Assembly (NCBI GenBank): GCA_041183265.1
Contig: JBEGMC010000097.1
Location: forward strand, 29,320-93,319
Direction: 5' to 3'
DNA from: Pollutibacter sp041183265
GTDB lineage: Bacteria; Bacteroidota; Bacteroidia; Chitinophagales; Chitinophagaceae
DNA length: 64,000 nt
The position numbers and the translations under genes are program-made. Below are positions 54,209-62,707 of the stretch, piece by piece (position 1 is the first letter of the stretch; every line of letters begins with the position of its first letter). The notes beneath the pieces were generated by a model. That model was not told where the DNA came from. It searched no databases and saw nothing but the letters and a program-made list of their open reading frames with translations.

Positions 54209-54239
54209 CAAAAATAAGCTATTATTATTACTCTACAAA
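54209..54239 (-). promoter_or_regulatory. Promoter of the peroxiredoxin gene
   Basis: On the minus strand TTTG (54236-54239), 19 nt, then TATTTTTG (54209-54216): both boxes match the Bacteroidota consensus, with 15 nt to the start codon. Confidence 0.75.
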
Positions 54240-54251
54240 ATAAGTAGACTT

Positions 54252-55406
54252 TTAATGTTGCTCCCCTCCAGCCTTGCCCAACGCGTCCCTCCCGTAGCGG
54301 ATCTTTACATCATCAATGGCATTGTACAGTTGCTGCTTTTGTACTTTGTTCTCAAACATGTTTGTCTGCACCTCACCATTGATCAACTCACTGCATTTGA
54401 TACCTAAGAGCCTGAGTGGATGTCGGGGATCATAGAGTTGATGAAACAGCAATTTAGCCGTTTGAAAAATTTCATCATCAAAAGATGTTGGTGGAATACT
54501 TATTTGCTTTGAATATGTTTGAAAATCAGGATACCTCAATTTTACAGCGATGCATTTGGTTGACTTTTCATCTCTCCTGAGTTCATATCCTAATTTTTCA
54601 GACATGCGCAAGAGGGTTGATTCCAGGACATCCATTTCACTTTGGTTCTCGAAAAAGGTTTGCTCTGTCGATACAGACTTTGCATCATAAGAACTGTGTA
54701 TTTCAGCATTGGATTCGCCATTTGCTTTTCTTGAAAGTACTTTTCCGTATGCACCAAAATTCAACTCCAACAGATGTAAAGGATATGCTGCCAATGCACC
54801 AATGGTAATAATTCCCAATTCGTGCATTCGTTTCAGCATCTGTTCTCCTACTCCCGGAATACTGCCAACCCCAAGAGGTGCAAGAAATTCTTTTTCTTTT
54901 CCCGGCAATACCTGAATGTATCCATTGGGCTTGGCAGCGTTGGTTGCAATTTTTGCCACCATGCGATTGGATGCCAATCCAAATGAAATGGGAAGACGGG
55001 TCGTTTCCATGATTTCTGTCCGCAGGTCAATCGTCCATCGCAGTGGATCAAAAAAACGATCCATACCTGTCAGATCAATGTAAAACTCATCAATCGAAGC
55101 CTTCTCAAACAATGGAGCTTTTGCTGATATGATTTCCGTGACCCAGTTTGAAAATTTGCTGTATTGTCCGCGAGAACCCTTTAAAAAAATTCCGTCCGGA
55201 CAAAGCGCATGTGCTCTTGCCATGGGCATGGCTGAATGAACACCGAACTTTCTTGCCTCATAACTGCAAGTGCTGACAACACCTCTTTCTTTTGAACCAC
55301 CAATGATCAAGGGCTTTCCCACCAGTGATGGGTCCAAAATTCTTTCCACCGATACAAAAAATGCATCGAGGTCAAAGTGTGCAATATGGATGTGTTGCTG
55401 TGACAT
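54252..55406 (-). CDS. dinB: DNA polymerase IV (Y family)
   Basis: Error-prone translesion polymerase of 384 residues. I chose the ATG at 55406 (MSQQHIHIAHFDLDAFF), since seven further upstream residues do not fit. Catalytic acidic residues are in HFDLDAFF and SIDEFYIDLTG. A thumb with helix-hairpin-helix (GIPGVGEQM-like, here SIPGVGEQMLKRM) and a little-finger domain follow. No beta-clamp motif was checked in detail. It lies 17 nt after rimM. Confidence 0.95.
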   Translation of the reverse strand: MSQQHIHIAHFDLDAFFVSVERILDPSLVGKPLIIGGSKERGVVSTCSYEARKFGVHSAMPMARAHALCPDGIFLKGSRGQYSKFSNWVTEIISAKAPLFEKASIDEFYIDLTGMDRFFDPLRWTIDLRTEIMETTRLPISFGLASNRMVAKIATNAAKPNGYIQVLPGKEKEFLAPLGVGSIPGVGEQMLKRMHELGIITIGALAAYPLHLLELNFGAYGKVLSRKANGESNAEIHSSYDAKSVSTEQTFFENQSEMDVLESTLLRMSEKLGYELRRDEKSTKCIAVKLRYPDFQTYSKQISIPPTSFDDEIFQTAKLLFHQLYDPRHPLRLLGIKCSELINGEVQTNMFENKVQKQQLYNAIDDVKIRYGRDALGKAGGEQH

Positions 55407-55423
55407 GCCTGTGAAAACGCATG

Positions 55424-55942
55424 TCAATTTATATAAATATCGAGGAGTCCCTCAGGCAAACGAACAGTTATTTTTTCTTTTTTGTGTTCAATCTTCAGCA
55501 GGGTGCTTTCGTTCAGCGGCACAAACACTTCTTTTCCCTGGTAATCAATTCTGAGCAAAACCTGCATGGGCTGTTCAATCACTTCAACAACTTTACCGAG
55601 CATTTTCTTTTCATCATACACTGCAAATCCCAGCAATGAAATAGGTGCATGCTGCGCTGCCTGGATTTTTACATCTTGTTCAGGCAGCCATACCTGTTTG
55701 CGCAAAAATACTTTGGCTTTTTCTGGAGCATCCACCCCTTCAAGTTGAATCAATGCCTCCTCAGCATTTTTATTTTTTACGGCTGCAACGAAATAGGGCA
55801 TGAAACGGCCTGACTTCTCTTCAATGAAAACCGTTTTCAATGCTTCGGTATCGAGTCCAGCGCCCAGGTGATGTTTTAAAACAAGGTCTCCCTTGATACC
55901 AAAAGTGGCTATGAACTTCCCTATGACAACATACTGATCCAT
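55424..55942 (-). CDS. rimM: Ribosome maturation factor RimM
   Basis: 30S maturation factor of 172 residues that binds S19. The N-terminal RimM domain (about 1-80; IGKFIATFGIKGDLVL) and a C-terminal PRC-barrel (about 90-170; VFVPLNESTLLKIE) are clear. Two ATGs (55945 and 55942) are adjacent; I give the second. A terminator-like hairpin ends right at the start codon, between rpsP and rimM. Confidence 0.94.
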   Translation of the reverse strand: MDQYVVIGKFIATFGIKGDLVLKHHLGAGLDTEALKTVFIEEKSGRFMPYFVAAVKNKNAEEALIQLEGVDAPEKAKVFLRKQVWLPEQDVKIQAAQHAPISLLGFAVYDEKKMLGKVVEVIEQPMQVLLRIDYQGKEVFVPLNESTLLKIEHKKEKITVRLPEGLLDIYIN

Positions 55943-55945
55943 CAT

Positions 55946-55973
55946 AAAAAAAGCCCCGTTGTAAACGAGGCTT
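55946..55973 (-). terminator. Terminator-like hairpin between rpsP and rimM
   Basis: On the minus strand AAGCC-T-CGTT / AACG-G-GGCTT (one mismatch, 3-nt loop) runs into seven T, which abut the rimM start codon. It may reduce rimM and dinB transcription relative to rpsP. Confidence 0.7.
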
Positions 55974-55993
55974 CATAAATCATTGTAAATGTA

Positions 55994-56476
55994 TTATTCA
56001 GCAGCAGGTGCAGCTTCTGCAGATGACTGATCTGCTTCAACCTCTGGAGCTGGAGCCACTTTCTTTGGTCTTGGTTTAGCAGCTTCCATGCGCTTTGCAC
56101 GACGTTCTTTCGCAGCAGCTTCTTGGCGGTCTCTCAATTTAGATTCTTGCTCCTGGTGCCATGATTCAAATTTTGCCATGGCTGATTCTTGGTCGAAAAG
56201 ACCCAGGCTCACGCCGCGAAGCAAATGTTTGAGATACAACACACCTTTGGTAGACAGGATTTTGCGCACAGTGTCAGTAGGCTGGGCACCATCGTTCAAC
56301 CAGTCCAATGCTTTTTGGCGATCCACCAAAACAGTAGCCGGGTGGGTAAGCGGATTGTAGGTACCAATTTTCTGAATGAATTTTCCATCGCGAGGAGAAC
56401 GAGAGTCAGCTACAACGATGAAGTAGAAAGGACGCTTTTTGCTTCCGTGTCTTTGGAGTCGGATTTTAACAGCCAT
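55994..56476 (-). CDS. rpsP: 30S ribosomal protein S16 with C-terminal extension
   Basis: Ribosomal protein of 160 residues, against about 80-90 in E. coli. The core is in the first 80 residues (VKIRLQRHGSKKRPFYFIVV, KIGTYNPLTHP). A helical, charged region follows and an Ala/Pro/Glu-rich tail ends AEAAPAAE. The extension is common in Bacteroidota. It has a strong promoter and lies downstream of ffh. Confidence 0.97.
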   Translation of the reverse strand: MAVKIRLQRHGSKKRPFYFIVVADSRSPRDGKFIQKIGTYNPLTHPATVLVDRQKALDWLNDGAQPTDTVRKILSTKGVLYLKHLLRGVSLGLFDQESAMAKFESWHQEQESKLRDRQEAAAKERRAKRMEAAKPRPKKVAPAPEVEADQSSAEAAPAAE

Positions 56477-56521
56477 AAAAAATTAAAATTTTTAGTGGGT
56501 GATCAATAAATTTTCGGACCG

Positions 56522-56552
56522 CAAATATACGATTTATGGCGAAAATGACAAA
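56522..56552 (-). promoter_or_regulatory. Promoter of rpsP
   Basis: On the minus strand TTTG (56549-56552), 19 nt, then TATATTTG (56522-56529): a textbook Bacteroidota promoter with a 45-nt leader. Confidence 0.8.
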
Positions 56553-56576
56553 ATCATTGATGTTAATTGCCTAAAA

Positions 56577-57893
56577 TCATCTTCTGCCCATCCTTCCCAG
56601 CGCAGGCATATTGTTCATGTTTTTCATCATTTGCTTCATTTGCTCAAATTGTTTGAAAAACTGATTGATTTCATTCATGTCCCTTCCAGAGCCTTTGGCA
56701 ATGCGCTTTTTTCTGCTTTGATCGATGATATCCGGATTGGATCTTTCATAAGGGGTCATTGATTTGATGATGGACTCCACCCCCTTGAAAGCATCATCAC
56801 TGATGTCAATATCCTTCATGGCCTTCCCCATTCCTGGAATCATGCCCATCAGGTCTTTGAGGTTACCCATTTTTTTGATCTGCTGCAGTTGATCAAGAAA
56901 ATCCTGAAAGTCAAATTGGTTTTTCCTGATCTTTTTTTCTAATTTCTTGGCTTGTTCCTCATCAAATTGTGCCTGTGCTTTCTCAACCAGTGTAGCGATG
57001 TCTCCCATTCCCAAAATACGTTGGGCCATCCGTTCAGGATAAAACACGTCCAGTGTTTCCATCTTTTCTCCACTGCTTGCAAATTTGATGGGTTTTTGAA
57101 CGGTATACTTGATCGACAAGGCCGCACCACCTCTTGTATCACCGTCTAATTTGGTCAGGACAACACCTGTAAAATCCAATCGATCATTGAAGGCTTTTGC
57201 TGTGTTGACAGCATCTTGTCCGATCATGGCATCTACCACAAACAATATTTCCTGTGGCTGGAGAAATGCTTTGAGTCCGGCTACCTCGTTCATCATTTCC
57301 TCATCGATCGCCAGACGACCTGCAGTATCCACGATCACCACATTCTTGTTGTTGGACTTGGCGTACTGCAATGCATTTTCAGCAATTTTCTTGGGGTCCT
57401 TGTTGTCAGGTTCCGCATACACATCAATACCAATCTGGTTTCCCAATACCTTCAACTGATCTACAGCAGCCGGACGATAAACATCTCCCGCAACAAGCAA
57501 GGGTGATTTTCCTTTTTGTGACTTTAAATAATTTGCGAGTTTACCACTGAAAGTTGTTTTTCCCGAACCCTGGAGTCCCGCGATTAAAATGACCGCCGGA
57601 TTCCCATTGATTTCGAAGCTGCTCGCCCGTCCACCCATCAGCTCTGTGAGTTCATCCTGAACGATTTTAATCATCAACTGACCGGGACTTACTGCTGTGA
57701 GGACTTTTTGTCCAATTGCTTTTTCTTTGACTTTATCGGTGAATTCCTTGGCAATTTTAAAATTGACATCGGCGTCCAACAATGCCTTGCGGATGTCCTT
57801 GATTGTATTGGCTACATTCAAATCTGTAATCCTTCCTTCGCCTTTGATTTGCTTGAATGCAGAAGCTATTTTCTCACTTAAATTTTCAAACAT
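56577..57893 (-). CDS. ffh: Signal recognition particle protein Ffh
   Basis: SRP GTPase of 438 residues that targets nascent membrane proteins to FtsY and SecYEG. An N domain (1-90), a G domain with GLQGSGKTTFSGKLA, DTAGRLAID and TKLDGDTRGGA, and a C-terminal M domain (about 300-438) rich in Met, with KGSGRDMNEINQF for 4.5S RNA binding. It lies upstream of rpsP, as in many bacteria. Confidence 0.97.
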   Translation of the reverse strand: MFENLSEKIASAFKQIKGEGRITDLNVANTIKDIRKALLDADVNFKIAKEFTDKVKEKAIGQKVLTAVSPGQLMIKIVQDELTELMGGRASSFEINGNPAVILIAGLQGSGKTTFSGKLANYLKSQKGKSPLLVAGDVYRPAAVDQLKVLGNQIGIDVYAEPDNKDPKKIAENALQYAKSNNKNVVIVDTAGRLAIDEEMMNEVAGLKAFLQPQEILFVVDAMIGQDAVNTAKAFNDRLDFTGVVLTKLDGDTRGGAALSIKYTVQKPIKFASSGEKMETLDVFYPERMAQRILGMGDIATLVEKAQAQFDEEQAKKLEKKIRKNQFDFQDFLDQLQQIKKMGNLKDLMGMIPGMGKAMKDIDISDDAFKGVESIIKSMTPYERSNPDIIDQSRKKRIAKGSGRDMNEINQFFKQFEQMKQMMKNMNNMPALGRMGRR

Positions 57894-57930
57894 GCTGCTT
57901 GCTTTTGATTGGAACCAATAAAAATGTTTG

Positions 57931-57962
57931 CAAAATTAAGCATTACCATCCCATCAGGACAA
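57931..57962 (-). promoter_or_regulatory. Promoter of ffh
   Basis: On the minus strand TTG (57960-57962), 21 nt, then TAATTTTG (57931-57938), an exact TAnnTTTG match, 37 nt before the start. The rest of the 324-nt gap 57894-58217 is AT-rich; I see no gene or RNA in it. Confidence 0.65.
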
Positions 57963-58217
57963 CATTGAACCGTCTTGAAGCCGATGCGTTAACACTTTGA
58001 AGGATTTGTTAAATCAATCAAAATACTGTCATTTTTCTATCACACGATGACGCAAAGTGCTGATATTCATTAATTTGTCGGGGCAAACCATCCATGGGGA
58101 TAATCCCGATGAAAAAGTTGGAAAGAAAGATTAAATTATATTTTTTCAATTCCGATATTTTTCTATCATTGCAAGGTGCATGGATGTGATGAAGAAATGC
58201 GTTCAATTTAAATTTCA

Positions 58218-58595
58218 ATGAGTAAACAATTATTTTCCGTAGAGTACCCTGTTCGATGCTCCCCTAACATTTTGTTCGAATTTTTATCTACGCCTGCAGG
58301 ACTGCAAGAATGGTTTGCAGACCGCGTAGATGAAAGAGACAATATTTTCAGTTTCAGTTGGAATGGATCCACAGACAAAGCAGAATTGCTTGGTGTTGAG
58401 CAAGATAAATATATCCGATACAGATGGCTGCATGCTGCCAAAAACGAATATTTCGAATTTGCAATTGAAAAAACCGAAGTGAGTGGACAAACCATTTTGG
58501 TGATCAAAGACTTTGCTGAAAAAAAAGACATTGCAGATCAAACCCGTCTATGGGATGTACAGGTACATGACCTTTTCCACCGGTTGGGAAATTGA
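58218..58595 (+). CDS. START-like (SRPBCC / AHSA1-type) domain protein
   Basis: Protein of 125 residues with the fold signature of small START-like proteins: VEYPVRCSPNILFEFLSTPAGLQEWFAD, cited in part, and YIRYRWLHA. Such proteins bind hydrophobic ligands or chaperones. The ligand is unknown. The LptF/LptG-type permease starts 2 nt after its stop, so the two are cotranscribed. Confidence 0.85.
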   Translation: MSKQLFSVEYPVRCSPNILFEFLSTPAGLQEWFADRVDERDNIFSFSWNGSTDKAELLGVEQDKYIRYRWLHAAKNEYFEFAIEKTEVSGQTILVIKDFAEKKDIADQTRLWDVQVHDLFHRLGN

Positions 58596-58597
58596 GG

Positions 58598-60055
58598 ATG
58601 ATCAAAAAACTCGATAGATTAATTCTAAAATCATTTATTGGTCCATTCATCGCGACCTTCTTCATCACAATGTTTGTGCTGGTGATGCAATTCTTTTGGA
58701 AGTACATCGATGATTTGGTTGGCAAGGGACTCGGATTGGGCTACATTGCCGAACTTACAGGTTATGTATCCACCACTGTAATGCCTTACACACTTCCCAT
58801 CTCCATATTGATTTCCTCCATCATGACTTTTGGAAACCTGGGCGAAAGTTTCGAATTGGTTGCAATCAAATCTTCTGGTATTTCTTTGATGCGGTTCATG
58901 CGACCATTGCTGATCATTTCCTTTGTGCTGAGCATGTTTGCATTCCTGATTGCGAATTACGTGATGCCAGTAGCAAATTTGAAATTTGCTACCATGCTCT
59001 ATGATATTCGCGTAGCAAAACCGGCATTGGATATCAAAGAAGGAATTTTCTATGACAAAATTCCAGGATATGCGATCAAAATTGGAGAAAAGGACAAAGA
59101 TGGAAATGGCATTAAGAATATCATCATTTTTGAGAATCAATTTGTGCTCCAGGACAACATCATCATCGCAGAAAAAGGAAGGATGCACATCAGCGACGAT
59201 AAAAAGTTTCTGGAATTTGATTTGGAAAATGGATGGAGGTACCAGGAAAAAGGATCATACAATACAACGGCAACTGAATTTTACAGACTGGGATTCAAGA
59301 AATACAAAAAGGTATTTGATTTGAGCAGCTTCAACATGATGAAGACACCTGACAGTCTTTTCAAGGGGAGTTACAACATGTTGAACGTAGATCAATTGAA
59401 CCATTCATCAGACTCCATTCAAAAAATACTAACTGAAATCAAATACCAAAGGATTCCTAAAGAAGTCAACACCTATTTTACTTCTGCCCCCATCTTTATG
59501 AAAGGCACTGATCATGTTGTGAGCACGGCAACCATTCCAGCAAAATCAAAAAGCTATGCCTCCCTATTGCCGGATTCCGTTAAAACCATGTCATATTCCA
59601 AGGCTGCAGACAAAATCAACCTGGTTAAAAACGCGTTGGATCTGATTGCGTATGAAGACAAACAAAGACAGAACGACATGCTCATGTATCATGTTGCGTG
59701 GCATAAAAAATTTGCTTTCTCCTTTGCCTGTATTGTATTGTTCCTGATTGGTGCTCCACTCGGGGCTATCATCAGAAAAGGGGGATTGGGCATGCCCTTG
59801 GTTGTTGCAGTGGTATTCTTCCTGATCTTTCATTTGTTGAACGTTTTTGGAGAGAAATTTGTGAGACAGGAATTGATGTCGCCGTTCTGGGGAATTTGGC
59901 TTTCATCGCTGGCTTTGCTCCCCGTTGGCATTTTTCTTGTTGTAAAAGCCATGAATGACTCGCAACTTTTCAACAATGAATTCTATTTCAGGTTTTTCAA
60001 ATCAATCAAATCGTATTTTTCTAAAAAACAATCTGTCATTTCCATCAATCAATAG
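58598..60055 (+). CDS. LptF/LptG-family permease
   Basis: Inner-membrane protein of 485 residues of the YjgP/YjgQ family, which with LptB extracts lipopolysaccharide and passes it to LptC. Three helices near the N-terminus (about 15-110), a long periplasmic domain (about 130-365) and three C-terminal helices (about 375-460). I chose the ATG at 58598; a TTG two codons earlier overlaps the preceding stop. The periplasmic domain is larger than in E. coli LptF/G. Which of the two paralogues it represents is not clear. Confidence 0.92.
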   Translation: MIKKLDRLILKSFIGPFIATFFITMFVLVMQFFWKYIDDLVGKGLGLGYIAELTGYVSTTVMPYTLPISILISSIMTFGNLGESFELVAIKSSGISLMRFMRPLLIISFVLSMFAFLIANYVMPVANLKFATMLYDIRVAKPALDIKEGIFYDKIPGYAIKIGEKDKDGNGIKNIIIFENQFVLQDNIIIAEKGRMHISDDKKFLEFDLENGWRYQEKGSYNTTATEFYRLGFKKYKKVFDLSSFNMMKTPDSLFKGSYNMLNVDQLNHSSDSIQKILTEIKYQRIPKEVNTYFTSAPIFMKGTDHVVSTATIPAKSKSYASLLPDSVKTMSYSKAADKINLVKNALDLIAYEDKQRQNDMLMYHVAWHKKFAFSFACIVLFLIGAPLGAIIRKGGLGMPLVVAVVFFLIFHLLNVFGEKFVRQELMSPFWGIWLSSLALLPVGIFLVVKAMNDSQLFNNEFYFRFFKSIKSYFSKKQSVISINQ

Positions 60056-60058
60056 ATC

Positions 60059-60784
60059 ATGAAAAAGCATACACCAAGAAGAACTTTTATCAAACAAACA
60101 ATGGGCGTTGGTTTGGCCATGGGAACCCATTCATTGATTTCCAGTGAACTGTTCGCCAACGAAACCCAGGCGCTCCCTTTTGCTCAAACCCCGCTTTCAT
60201 ATGCTTTCAATGCACTTGAACCGCATATAGACGCTTTGACAATGGAGATTCACTACACCAAACATGCTTCGGCCTATACCAAAAATTTAAATGAGGCAGC
60301 CGCAGCTGAATTCAAAGGTGCTCAACTCTCCATAGAAGAGGTGCTTCAGAAAATTTCAAGCTTCAGTGTAAAAATGAGAAACAATGGAGGTGGGCATTTC
60401 AACCATGAATTTTTTTGGAAAACGATGAAACCGGGTGGATCTACGCTCCATGATGGTAAATTAAAGCAATCCATCATCAGCAGTTTCAACAGCTTTGAAA
60501 ACTTCCAATCCAAAATCAGTGAAGCAGCGATGAGCAGATTTGGCAGCGGATGGGCCTGGCTTTATGTGGATGAAAAGAAATTATTGCAAATCGGATCAAC
60601 ACCCAATCAGGACAATCCACTGATGGATGTTTCAAGCATCAAGGGGATTCCTCTGGTAGGTTTAGACGTATGGGAGCATGCCTATTATTTGAAATATCAA
60701 AACCGAAGGGCGGAATACATCAGCCATTGGTTCAATGTGATTGATTGGAAAAAAGTGGAGGAGCGCCTGATTGTATTGGGCTAA
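60059..60784 (+). CDS. Superoxide dismutase (Fe/Mn family, Mn-like) with a Tat-type signal
   Basis: Enzyme of 241 residues that converts superoxide to oxygen and peroxide. Metal ligands are present in MEIHYTKHA, FNHEFFW and LDVWEHAYY. GGGHFNHEFFW and NQDNPLMD (Gly and Gln in MnSOD positions) point to Mn or a cambialistic enzyme. The N-terminus KKHTPRRTFIKQTMGVGLAM carries a twin-arginine pattern and a hydrophobic stretch, which suggests folded export to the periplasm. It starts 3 nt after the LptF/LptG-type gene. Confidence 0.92.
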   Translation: MKKHTPRRTFIKQTMGVGLAMGTHSLISSELFANETQALPFAQTPLSYAFNALEPHIDALTMEIHYTKHASAYTKNLNEAAAAEFKGAQLSIEEVLQKISSFSVKMRNNGGGHFNHEFFWKTMKPGGSTLHDGKLKQSIISSFNSFENFQSKISEAAMSRFGSGWAWLYVDEKKLLQIGSTPNQDNPLMDVSSIKGIPLVGLDVWEHAYYLKYQNRRAEYISHWFNVIDWKKVEERLIVLG

Positions 60785-60828
60785 AAAAATCAGCCTTTGT
60801 CGCATCAGTAAAGATGTACAAAGGCTGA
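60783..60828 (-). terminator. Intrinsic terminator reading on the minus strand after the superoxide dismutase gene
   Basis: TCAGCCTTTGT (60790-60800) and its complement (60818-60828) form an 11-bp stem with a 17-nt loop. On the minus strand it is followed by seven T; on the plus strand there is no T run. No minus-strand gene is known here. Confidence 0.65.
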
Positions 60829-60857
60829 ATATGACACGCAATCGTGGATCAAATATA
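60783..60857 (-). ncRNA. Candidate short RNA ending in the minus-strand terminator
   Basis: On the minus strand TATATTTG (60850-60857) is an exact -7 match and the terminator at 60783-60828 lies downstream. A transcript of about 60 nt would run from about 60843 to 60783. There is no -33 box and no known RNA family is recognised. The rest of the 156-nt gap 60785-60940 is AT-rich. Confidence 0.25.
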
Positions 60858-60940
60858 GGTAGGTTTTTTACTTATTCTAATTTTTTGATAAAAATTTTAA
60901 AGAATCTATCGTGTATTAAATACACATAAAACCATCCCTT

Positions 60941-62302
60941 ATGAAGGAATATTTGGAACAAAACAAAGAGCGATTTTTGGATGAATTGATGAGCCTCTTG
61001 CGCATCCCTTCGGTGAGCGCAAACAGTCAACATAAAAAAGACATGATAGAATGTGCTGAGGCTGTCAAGAAAAGTCTCACGGATGCCGGCGCAGATCGTG
61101 CTGAAATTTTTTCAACCAATGGCCACCCTATTGTCTATGCTGAAAAGATGGTGGATCCCTCATTTCCAACTGTGCTCGTATATGGTCATTATGATGTACA
61201 ACCTGCAGACCCATTGGAACTGTGGGAGACGAGTCCATTTGAACCAACCATCAGAGATGGCAAAATTTTTGCAAGAGGTGCCTGTGATGACAAAGGCCAG
61301 TTCTTCATGCATGTAAAAGCTTTGGAACTGATGGTCCAAAACAATTTACTGAAGACGAATATTAAATTTTGCATCGAAGGGGAAGAAGAAATAGGATCTC
61401 CTAACCTGGCAAAATTTGTTGAAAACAACAAAGCACTTCTCAAATGCGACGTAATATTGATAAGCGACACGGCCATGATCAGCATGGATACTCCTTCCAT
61501 TGATACAGGTGTAAGAGGATTGAGTTATATCGAGGTAGAAGTAACGGGTCCCAACCGCGATTTACACAGTGGTGTATATGGAGGAGCTGTTGCCAATCCG
61601 GCAACTGTACTTGCCAAAATGATTGCTTCATGCCACGATGAAAACAACCACATCACCATTCCGGGATTTTATGATGATGTATTGGAAGCAACAGCCGAAG
61701 AAAGAAACCTGCTGGGCAAAGCACCTTTCGATGAAAAAATATACAAGGCTGATTTAGGCATTGATGCATTGTATGGTGAAAAAGGGTTTTCAACCAATGA
61801 AAGAACTGGTATACGTCCCACGCTTGAAGTAAACGGTATATGGGGAGGTTATACGGGTGAAGGTTCCAAAACAGTGTTGCCATCAAAGGCATCTGCAAAA
61901 ATATCTGCACGTTTGGTGCCCAATCAATCATCGGTAAAAATCACGGCATTGTTGCTCGATTACTTTAAAAAAATAGCGCCTGCAGGAGTTTCTGTTCGAG
62001 TGAGTGAGCATCATGGTGGTGAGCCATACCTGACACCGATCGATTCCAAAGCCTATCAAGCAGCTGCAAAAGCAATAGCACAAACATTTGGCAAGATGCC
62101 TGTACCGGTAAGAGGTGGAGGAAGTATCCCCATTTGTGCTTTGTTTGAAAAAGAACTGGCTGTGAAAATTGTATTCATGGGATTTGGCTTGGACAGTGAC
62201 AACCTGCATTCCCCCAATGAGAAATATGATCTTGCAAACTACTACAAGGGAATTGAAACCATTCCTTATTTTCATCAGTATTTCGCCGAATTGAGCAGAT
62301 AA
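60941..62302 (+). CDS. M20-family dipeptidase
   Basis: Metallopeptidase of 453 residues resembling carnosinase-like and PepV-like dipeptidases. The metal and catalytic motifs are VYGHYDVQPADP, GACDDKGQ, CIEGEEEIGSPN and DTGVRGLSYIEVEV. A lid/dimer domain lies near 200-380. Probably cytoplasmic, since there is no signal peptide. The next gene starts 2 nt after its stop. Confidence 0.94.
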   Translation: MKEYLEQNKERFLDELMSLLRIPSVSANSQHKKDMIECAEAVKKSLTDAGADRAEIFSTNGHPIVYAEKMVDPSFPTVLVYGHYDVQPADPLELWETSPFEPTIRDGKIFARGACDDKGQFFMHVKALELMVQNNLLKTNIKFCIEGEEEIGSPNLAKFVENNKALLKCDVILISDTAMISMDTPSIDTGVRGLSYIEVEVTGPNRDLHSGVYGGAVANPATVLAKMIASCHDENNHITIPGFYDDVLEATAEERNLLGKAPFDEKIYKADLGIDALYGEKGFSTNERTGIRPTLEVNGIWGGYTGEGSKTVLPSKASAKISARLVPNQSSVKITALLLDYFKKIAPAGVSVRVSEHHGGEPYLTPIDSKAYQAAAKAIAQTFGKMPVPVRGGGSIPICALFEKELAVKIVFMGFGLDSDNLHSPNEKYDLANYYKGIETIPYFHQYFAELSR

Positions 62303-62304
62303 AA

Positions 62305-62691
62305 ATGGAAAACGAAAAACTCAGGCTGGATAAATACTTATGGGCCATTCGCCTGTTCAAAACCCGATCAGCTGCCGCTGTGGCATGTGAAAAAGGGAGA
62401 GTAAAAATGAATGGCGAAGCAGTCAAGGCATCGAGAACCGTTAGGATCAATGATGTATATGAAGTGAAGACGGAGGAGAAGCGATGGACCATCAAAGTTG
62501 TAAGGTTGCTTCCAAAAAGGGTCCAATACAAAGAAGCTGTTCAATTTTATGAAGACCTTACACCACCGGAAGAAACCGAAAGAATAGCTTTTCAGTCCGC
62601 CAGCTTTTATTCCGGAAAAAGACTTTCCAAAATAGGCAGACCCACCAAAAAGGAAAGAAGAGACTTGGACGATTTCACAGATAACAATTGA
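62305..62691 (+). CDS. hslR: S4-domain RNA-binding protein (Hsp15 type)
   Basis: RNA-binding protein of 128 residues. An S4 domain (about 5-65; MENEKLRLDKYLWAIRLFKT, KGRVKMNGEAVK) is followed by a basic tail (about 85-128) ending near PTKKERRDLDDF. Hsp15 binds 50S subunits carrying nascent chains in E. coli. It is cotranscribed with the dipeptidase and lies 16 nt before trmD. Confidence 0.88.
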   Translation: MENEKLRLDKYLWAIRLFKTRSAAAVACEKGRVKMNGEAVKASRTVRINDVYEVKTEEKRWTIKVVRLLPKRVQYKEAVQFYEDLTPPEETERIAFQSASFYSGKRLSKIGRPTKKERRDLDDFTDNN

Positions 62692-62707
62692 ATGTATCTT
62701 TAGGCAC

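Noticed and set aside
58006..58017. TTGTTAAATCAA as a possible FNR-type site
   Set aside because: The half-sites are separated by 2 and not 4 bases, and the first half is not TTGAT.
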